Source of the DNA: Podarcis raffonei | Lineage: Eukaryota > Chordata > Lepidosauria > Squamata > Lacertidae | Assembly (NCBI RefSeq): GCF_027172205.1 | Contig: NC_070603.1 | Coordinates: forward strand, 41,922,501-41,986,500 | Direction of reading: 5' to 3' | Length of the DNA: 64,000 bases | In this document: piece by piece, positions 1 through 8,400 of the stretch | Layout: each line of letters starts with the position of its first letter | Position numbering within the stretch: position 1 is the stretch's first letter | Program-made: the position numbers and the translations under genes | Notes under the pieces: generated by a model | The model's database searches: none | The model's input: the letters and a program-made list of their open reading frames with translations, nothing else | Told to the model about the DNA's origin: nothing

Positions 1-26
1 TAATTTATTCATGGGGTGCTGATGCA

Positions 27-41
27 GTTGCCATGGAGAAC
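27..41 (+). promoter_or_regulatory. Weak RFX X-box-like motif
   Basis: GTTGCCATGGAGAAC matches the left half and centre of the RFX X-box (GTTGCCATGGCAAC), but an extra base interrupts the right half. It lies 2.3 kb before the CCDC42 start codon and is listed only because two better X-box-like sites occur closer to the gene. It may be chance. Confidence 0.15.
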
Positions 42-390
42 CTAAGAAAAAGAAGCTGAGCTTTTAAAGCACACACTGTATCCAAGAGCCGAGCGCTCAG
101 TCAGGGAGAAGATGTAAAGACACTGGGAGAGAAGGGTGAAGTACAAGACAATTAAAGCTAACCTACTGTGGCTTCCACTCCATCATGAGGTAATGCTCCA
201 AAACTTTTCCATCACTGACTTCAGGAGAATTCAGGCTCAGCCCCAGTGTAAAGGAATTTGCTGCAGCCCACGTGAAAACACAAGGACGGCATGACTGGAT
301 CAGCCCTGGGGAATACTTATTATGATTATTTATTTTATTTGGAGCATTTGGAGCTCACTCTTTGGTCTAAAAGGCTCCCAGAGTGGCTTA
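42..390. other. Upstream tract, nothing recognised
   Basis: Mixed-composition DNA with no splice-bounded coding pattern and no repeat that I can name. It leads into the tail of a Sauria SINE at 391. Confidence 0.4.
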
Positions 391-724
391 AGGTAAAGGT
401 AAAGGGACCCCTGACTATTAGGTCCAGTCATGACTCACTCTGGAGTTGCGGCGCTCATCTCGCTTTATTGGCTGAGGGAGCCGGCATACAGCTTCCGGGT
501 CATGTGGCCAGCATGACTAAGCCGCTTCTGGTGAACCAGAGCAGTGCATGGAAACGCCGTTTACCTTCCCGCTGGAGTGGTACCTATTTATGTACTTGCA
601 CTTTGGCGCGCTTTCGAACTGCTAGGTTGGCACGAGCAGGGACCAAGCAACAGGAGCTCACCCTGTCATGGGGATTCGAACTGCTGACCTTCTGATCGGC
701 AAGTCCTAGGCTCTGTGGTTTAAC
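391..724 (-). repeat. Sauria SINE (tRNA-derived), copy 1
   Basis: Read on the minus strand, this is the standard lizard Sauria SINE. It has a tRNA-like head with a B-box-like GGTTCGAATCC-type stretch near 673-683, a conserved body (the CCGGAAGCTGTATGCCGGCT and ATAAAGCGAGATGAGCGCC regions), and the BovB-like 3' tail CCCTTTACCTTTACC, seen here as its complement at 391-410. The extreme 5' head (GGGACGCGGGTGGCGCTG) is missing. The open frame across it (291-695) is not a gene. Confidence 0.9.
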
Positions 725-741
725 ATGAATGAAACAGGTCA

Positions 742-2178
742 CTGCCTACAGGCTTACAATGGTTGGGGGTGGAATGACACACAAGAGGGAAAGGACAGGG
801 AGGGAAGAGGAAAATAAAAATCAAACTCAGGCACCAATTCTTAAACAGCTGTTCTTAAAATGACCAGCTGGCACAGTTCAGGGTTAGGAGGTGCCTGGCG
901 GAGTTGGGTTTTCAACAAAGCTGATGGAATGAGCCCTGCTTCTAATCTCTTGCTATGGTAGCCTGATGGAATGGCTGACCCCACATGACAGCTGAGGGGA
1001 GAGGAGGCCTGATGGAGCTGGCCTACCACACACAGCAGAGCTGATGGAATGATCAAGACTTCCACCACAGACAGTGCCCAATCCACAATGGGTTGGGGTG
1101 AAGGATGCAAATACTACACTGGGCTGGTGCAATAACATTTGCTCAGCCAAATCTTGGGCACTCTCGTGCTGTTCATGCTTCCAGTGAGGGAGGGGCACAT
1201 TTCTGTGGTGACAAGATCCCAGGATTTGCTGAAAAGCACCCACACAATGTCGATGGTTAGCTGGCATTTCTGCAGCATGATCAGCCACACGCCTGAAGGA
1301 AGTCAGCGTAGGAGCCTTGCAGATGCATTCCACTCCCCAGGAAACCTTTTGGAGCTTCAGGGCTTGACGGAGCTTGCGAGTCCCAGTCTCAAATATTTTT
1401 GCACCTGAAGAGACCAGTTAAAGTTTCACTACTTCAAAGTTGCCACCATGGTAATCACTCTTGCTTATCTGCACAAAAGCCCAGACTTGTATGTAGTATC
1501 AACCTATCAATCTGGTTGTCACCATCAAAGTTTTCATTTTTGCCATAGCAACTGTGAGACAATAGGGTGGATGGAACTGAACACAACAACCTCTTTGGGC
1601 CAGTGGTCACATTTTGAACTTTGAGAATATATTTTGCCCAGTATGATGAATTTGCATGATGTTTTCACTAATATATGCATTCCTGTACACACTTTATACC
1701 AATGTTTGCACACACACCCCGCCCCATCGCTCAGCTGGAGAACTGCAATATAAAATTTGGAGATGTGTGAATTTTAAAGGCTGTTTGTGTTTCAGTTCAC
1801 ATATTGTTTCAGAAAGTGAGGATAGGATAAAGTGAATCTAATTTCTTTTCAGCTCTAATCAGAACTCATGCTGTGCCACAATGTTGTTTCAAAGAGCATT
1901 ATGTGTGTTTTGATTTCTTAATGCTCTCCTCCATCTAGCAGAAAAGGTTAATTTGACCATTCTTCTAAATGACAACTCCTTCCTGTTATCCTGACCACTC
2001 TGAAACCACTGGCCGCTAAAAGTATATGCTTGCTACTTCACACAATCTCCCTGGCCAGTTCAGTCCTTCTCCGAGGGCAAATGATGGATTGTGGCATTTA
2101 CTGGTACCTTTCACACAAGAAGAAAATGGTAGCTTCACATAGGACCCTACATCATTCCCAGTGCAGAACAGCCCTGTG
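742..2178. other. CCDC42 upstream region, mostly unassigned
   Basis: There is no exon that I can support. Between about 919 and 1051 the 11-mer CTGATGGAATG occurs three times (921, 963, 1041) with a partial fourth copy (1009), spaced 32-46 bp, perhaps a decayed tandem repeat. An X-box-like site sits at 1539-1552. The rest is AT-rich single-copy-looking sequence. Confidence 0.35.
1539..1552 (+). promoter_or_regulatory. X-box-like RFX motif, distal
   Basis: TTTGCCATAGCAAC differs from the palindromic X-box GTTGCCATAGCAAC by one base at the first position. It is about 0.8 kb before the CCDC42 start. RFX factors bind such sites in promoters of ciliary and spermatid genes. No functional proof is available from sequence. 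Confidence 0.35.
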
Positions 2179-2191
2179 GTTGCTAAGCAAC
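2179..2191 (+). promoter_or_regulatory. X-box (RFX site) in CCDC42 promoter
   Basis: GTTGCTAAGCAAC is a perfect inverted repeat of GTTGCT/AGCAAC around one central base, the layout expected of an RFX-family X-box. It lies 166 bp before the CCDC42 start codon, so it is probably within the proximal promoter. CCDC42 is a testis and flagellum gene, and RFX2/RFX3 with FOXJ1 commonly drive such genes. The motif is seen; its use is inferred. Confidence 0.55.
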
Positions 2192-2357
2192 CCTTCTGCA
2201 TCTTCCGGAAGGTTCTGTGGCCCCAACTGTAACAGACTCTCTTTGCCTGATTCCTCCCAAGGCATTAGGAGAGGTGGAAAGGGGTGTCTCTAGCTCTGCG
2301 TAGAGTGTTGGGTTTAAAAGGGCTAGGGGTGCATTGCCTAGCCAGTGAGCAGGCATC

Positions 2358-2434
2358 ATGACCACCATGGATGAAGAGGATCTGAGCGAGTATTTCCGCA
2401 TACAGTATGGACAGAAGTTGCTGAAACTTCTGAT
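2358..2434 (+). CDS. CCDC42: CCDC42 coding exon 1
   Basis: Encodes residues 1-25 and two bases of codon 26. It begins [19 protein letters not shown], matching the human start region (EEEDLAEYFRLQYGE). The donor is AT/GTGAGT at 2435. A second in-frame ATG at 2367 has a perfect Kozak context. Confidence 0.9.
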
Positions 2435-5400
2435 GTGAGTTAAATGCCACATCTCTTCCAGAAAGAACCTTCCTTTGAGCTCCTCTCTATTCTACTTTTT
2501 ACTCTCCGTGGTCTTCTTCTTTGCTTTTGGTATCTTCTTTCTTTTCCCTTCTAGGTTCTCCTGCTTCACACACCCCCCCCCCACTTTTTATAAAAGGGTC
2601 CAAGGTCTTACCAGCATCCTGGTTCCAGCAACAGCTGGTCAGGTGCATCTGGAAAGTCTACGTCAGGGACTGGGCTGAGGAAGAATGGTGGGGGCTGCCT
2701 CAGTCCTCTTGAACCTTCCCAAGAACAGGAGGACAGTATAGATTTAGAACAGTGGTTTACAGAAGGCCATAGTTCAGAGGCTGCAGATGAGAAAAGCTGG
2801 GAAATATGGGGAGAAGAACAGCAGGAAGAAGTACTGACAGTCTCAGTGTCTTTGGAAAGCATTCCTGAGCCACCCTCTCCCAGGACTAGGCAGGCATTGC
2901 GAGTAGTAGAACAGAAAGCTCAGAGGCAGAAAGCTCAGATCAGCTGGCGCAGGGATGACATAGGAATGACAGAGGGGGTTGGAATTTATTCAGAGCAATG
3001 CCATTATTTAATAAAGACTGCATTCATTTGTGTCTCTCTATAAATACTCAATAAATTACGTGGTAAGAACTCTTCTTGTTTATCTGTTTTTTGGCTGCCA
3101 CCGGGGAGGGATTGGATTCACTGAAGCCTACCCAAACTAGACATGAAGGTAACAGCCCCCTATACTGGAAAACTGAATGAGGAGGATTTTAACTTCACCT
3201 CCAGTGTTATGGTCCTGTTTGTAACATCCATCTGCTGCCATTAACTTTTTTTAAAAAAAAATGTAGGAGATCCTGAACATAAATCTCTATGTCACATGTA
3301 GTTTAATCCTTTGGATCCTTTGATGAGGGACTTTGTAAAGCACTTTTTGTATTTTCAAATGTATAGCATCTACTGGATTATCACTATTTATACACTTGTT
3401 GGCATGCTCAAATAATCCTAATTCTAATTGTTGCAGGATACTTCCCTGGATGGTGCTGTACCCCTGTTCCCAAGTGGTTTGGCAACTAACCAGACCACCC
3501 AGTACTAAAACAAGCATAGCTTCCTCTCTTCTTGGCTCCATGATTAGCTGTTCACTTTTCCTTTCCAACATCCTTCTTCGTCTGTCTTATGTTCCTTTCA
3601 CTGCTTTCATTTCCCTTTCTTCCACTATTGCCACTAAAGTTTCGTTTCCTTCCTCCAAACCCCTTTCTCTTGCTGGGTATCTAAATTGAATCCAAGCCCC
3701 ATTTTCTTGTTGCTCCTTGTAGACCTTGTAGTTTGGAACCCTTGTCTGTTATCTGACTGAAACTCATCTCTGGGCTTGATCCAGGCACCTTTGGACAAAC
3801 AGGATATTCTACCATTCTGCCCCTTCATCCTAAGGTGTGTGAGCTGCACAAAACCTACCTAGCTCACAGGTCCTATGACTTACAAATATCTCTGCACTCT
3901 TCATGGGAAAATTCTTTTTCTCTTTTATTAGGAAATTCCCAGTATCTGAGGAGGAGTCCCCATCTCCCTCCATTCGGCTCCTGGAGAAGAAAAAAGAAGC
4001 CAAATTGGTTCACCAGGCCATGGAGGCACAAAAGGAGGTGAGGAGACACCCTGCTTTACCGCGTCTGTATCTCTGATGACCAGCTCTACCTTCATTTGTC
4101 ACCAGCCACTTCAAAACCACAGAACTACATGGCTTATTGGCAGCAAATTGCACATGTTTCCCCTATTTTCTATCAAAACACCTTCTGATCCACCTGGCCA
4201 GGATGCTAATTTCTTTGAAGTTTTGAGCTCTCTGTAACTTGAGAGAAAAGAAGGAGGCAACACAGTCTTCCAACACCTAACAGAACAAGAAGACTACTGC
4301 AGCCTTCCCTGACCAGGTGTCCTCCAAATATTTTGGATTTTAGCTTCCATCAGCATTAGAATGGTTAATAGGGACAGTGTGAGCTGTAGTCCAAAATATC
4401 TCAAAGGCACCAGTCTGAGCTACTGGAATCAGATGTCCTACTGGTCTCTTCCCTCTGTGAACCTTTCAGGCATTCAAGACAAGGATGGAAGCCCTGAACA
4501 ATCGTTGGGAGGAACTTGGTTCTAAGGAGATTCAGTTGAAAGCATATATTCGGAAATTTGAGCAATTCATACAGGTATTTGCTTTTTGCAATTCTCTGGC
4601 TCTTACGTTATAAGACCTCCACCCTATTTAAGCACAGCACAGGCCTGATTGTGATATGCCTGGAGCTCCACACAGGCTAGTTGCTCTCCACCCAATAGTA
4701 GAATCATAGAATTGTAGAGATTGAAGGGACCACAAGAGTCATCTGGTCCAACTTCCTGCAATGCAGGAATCTTTTGCCTAACGTGGGACTCAAACCCATG
4801 ACCTTGAGATTAAGAGTCTCATGCCCAACCGATTGAGCTATCCTAACTGAAACTATCCCGGTTTAACTTAGGTGGAGTGATAGGGGGTCTCTGCTCCTAG
4901 GGCATAACCTGGGCAAGGACATAAAATATTTAAGATTCATTTAATGCAATCACCAGGTATTTAAATCACATTGTGTTTTATTTTCAACATCGAATTAGTG
5001 AGCTTGTCTTCCAGGTGTAGAGGACAGTCTAAATATCAGCTTGTGGAAGATTACCAGAGACTCAATAAATTCAGCAGGCTATGCAAAGTGCCATAGCTGA
5101 GGCTTCTGCAGGCTAAGTCAAGCAAACCATATTCAGGCATTGACTACTGCTAGCAGTGGAGAAGATCAAGCCACATTGGCTCCATCAGCCAGCTGCATTT
5201 TTGCACACCAGATGCTGAGTAGACTCAGTTTGAATGCCAATAATTTCAGCAGTGGTACCTTTAAAGCAGTACCTCCATTTCCTAGCTCAACTCAGTGCTG
5301 GTTCTGATGGAGACATGGTGTCAGGAGAGATCATAGCTCGGTGGTAGAGCACACGGTTTGTGTGCATGAGGTCTCATGTTCAATCCCAGCCTTGGGCAAA

Positions 5401-8400
5401 GAAATGGCTAGTTAGTTATAGCACGCCTCTGCCTCCAGAACAGTACTAGCAGGCATTACTGGGCTAGATGGGCAAATATCCTGACAGGGTACAGGGCAAC
5501 TTCCTATGCACTTCTGACAGCCTTATAGACTCTGCATCTTGTCTTGATTCCTTTTCAATGGTATGTGGGGTGGGGTCCAACATGGGACCATTAGGAGAAT
5601 GACCAGAAACGGATCAGAGCCCTGAAGAAAGCCAACAAGGAGCGGGAACTGAAGAAGCAGCGAGTGAAAGAGCTGGCCAAGGCCAAGATAGAGATGGCAG
5701 CTCTGAAGCAACAGCACCAGAAGCTCTACAACAAGCTACAGCAATACTCCATCTTCAACAAGTACCTGGAGAAAGTGGTTGAGGTCTCTGAGGTACGTAT
5801 GGCTGCTAAGAAAGGAGGCAAAGCCTAAGGGTGGAGCTCAAGAGCAGATGTCCAGTTCTTTGGTGTGTAGCCTGTGTGCAGAACCAGAGAAACAGGCGGG
5901 GGGACAAAGGACCAACACTTGAGGTGAGGAGTGGCAGAAACCTCAGTTACCTTATTGTGGTTCTGTCTGTGCCACCAGAAATCTGCAGATCAGATTTAAG
6001 TAAAGGTAAAGGTACATCTGACATTATGTCCAGTAGGGGACGACTCTGGGGTTGCGGTGCTCATCTCGCTCTATTGGTCGAGGAGCCGGCGTTTGTCCAC
6101 AGACAGCTTCCGGGTCATGGGGCCAGCATGACTAAGCCCCTTCTAGCGAACCAGAGCAGTGCACAGAAACGCTGTTTACCTTCCCACTGGATCGATACCT
6201 ATTTATCTAGTTGCACTTTGACTTGCTTTTGAATTGCTAGGTTGGTAGGAACAGGGACTAAGCAACTGGGGCTCACCCCCTCATGGTGATTCAAACCACC
6301 GACCTTCTGGTTGGCAAGCCCTACGCTCTGTGGTTTAGCCAGTGCTTTTTCTTTTTTTATATAAAAAAGTTTATGGTTATTCTCATTTTCCTATTCATAT
6401 TGAAATACTGCCCCTCAATGAGGCCAAACTTAGATTCACAAAATGTTTAGAGGTATGCGTACCCCTGCATCCCCCCAGAGAAAAAAAGCACTGGGTTTAG
6501 CACTGGCTCTACAGTTGATGCTAAACCAAGTTCTAGAATCTGAAGTTTCTACAGTTGATGCTAAACTAAGTTCTAGAATCTGAAGTTTAGAACAACTGGG
6601 TCATTGGTGCAACTGCTATTCAAGCATCTACACAGTTTCATGAACAATGGTGGTGACTTTGTATCTTGAGCATTTGTCCCCCTATTTGCTGCCTTTAAGC
6701 TGTAGTTCTGGACAGTGCAGTACAGCCTTGGTCAAATACCCATTGTATAATAATAGCTGGCTTCCTGAGCCAGTATATTGGCTGGCTGCGCTATGGTGTC
6801 TGTAGCCAGGCACCCATCTGTTCCTGCATGTCCAAGGGTCTGTCATGGGGAGGAGATGATGTGATCCTTGAGGGGCTACTATTTGGAATTGACTATTGGC
6901 TAAGGGAAGATCGGTATCTCAGGGTTCAGAACAGTAATGCAAGGCATTCCCTGTAGTTTGAGGAGATCCGGGAGGTCATCGGTCGCTACAAGACCCTCGT
7001 AGGGATGCACCGGGACCTTGTGCAGTCAGCACAGGAGGGGATGGAGATGATTGAGCAAGCTAAAGTCCGCCTGGCGCGCTACAAGGAGGAAAAAGATGAT
7101 GAGATGCTGCAGCACAACAATGAGCTAGCCCGCCTACAGCTGCGTTTCGATCATGCCCGCAGCGATGTCATCGTCTGGGTAAGGAGTAGGGGTGGGGAAA
7201 TGTATTTCTTTGCATGGAGGGCTTTGACCCAGTAATACGATGGCAAGCCTGAAACCAGTCTGGATGGATCAGAATCTTTGTCTCTTCCTGAACTATCTGC
7301 ATATCCTAACAGGCTTACTCTCATCCCAGACCTCGGTGTAATCATAACTTAAAATCCGCTGCCATGAACCCATACCCTTGACTATCTGCAGACAAACCCT
7401 GGCTCAGTGAACACCTAAGCCAGAGAGGATGGCAAGAATGGTCAGCAATCCACTGGGCATCACTGGGAGCCATTTACCTGTTTGGCAGTGGGCAGGGCAT
7501 TTTGGCTAGCACACAGCACTTTAAGTATCACTCAAAATCAGAGATAGGGAATCTGAAGCCTGGAGCCAAAATCTGCTCACAGAGCTACAGTTCTGTAAGT
7601 GGTTTAATAGTCAATCCCTTGTCCTGGGGAACTTTGGGGACTGTGAGTAGAATAGGGGTCTCCTAACAACTCTCAGCAACTATAACAAACTACAGTTCCC
7701 ATGATTCTTTTGGGAAGCCATGATTGCTTAAAGTGGCATGATACTTCTTTCAAAACAGTGCAAATGGGGCTGGAGTATTCAGAAAATCATAGCATTGGAA
7801 GGGACCCTAAGGATCATCTAGTCCAAACCCCACCCCACCCCAGGAATATGCAGCAGTCCCTTACCAGGATTGAACCTGCAAACTTGGCATCATCAACACC
7901 ACGCTCTAACCAGCTGAACTATTAGGGAGTCTCAGGAGCCATTCCAGACCACCATATGTGTTCTTTATCAGGAAGAAATGACAGAAGGAGGGAGCTACTT
8001 CATTTTTAAACCTCGTTAGTGGTAGCCAGAGAACGTTTACCACCATCTTTGGCAATGGTGAATATCTTACAGTTTAGGGAGGGAAAAGAAAGATGCTGGG
8101 CTTGTGTTTGAATGACTAACTACAGCAGGATAAGGCAGGATGATGCCATGAACCCTAACTGGGGCTGCCCATTTCTGCCTAGTAACAAACTTCTTAGCAT
8201 TTGAACCAATATTCCATGGGGGGGGGGGAGGCAGACAGGCAGACAATAACACAGAACATTTTGCTGAAAAGGCTTTGTGTGTGGCCGATCAGATTGCACA
8301 ATGGAAATGCAAAACATAAGAGAGGCATCTTAGGCTGGTTGCTATGCAAGTTGTGTTGAGCCCTGTCCCCGCCATCTCCCCCAAATGAAATTCAGGGCAC

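Noticed and set aside
291-695. Frames sharing [16 protein letters not shown]-like peptides at several places (also 5831, 10750, 36998 and 61256)
   Set aside because: All are translations of Sauria SINE copies; the shared peptide reflects the repeat and not a protein family.
4760-4850. Possible tRNA-Lys gene on the minus strand
   Set aside because: The acceptor stem does not pair and the sequence continues into a SINE tail found at other sites.
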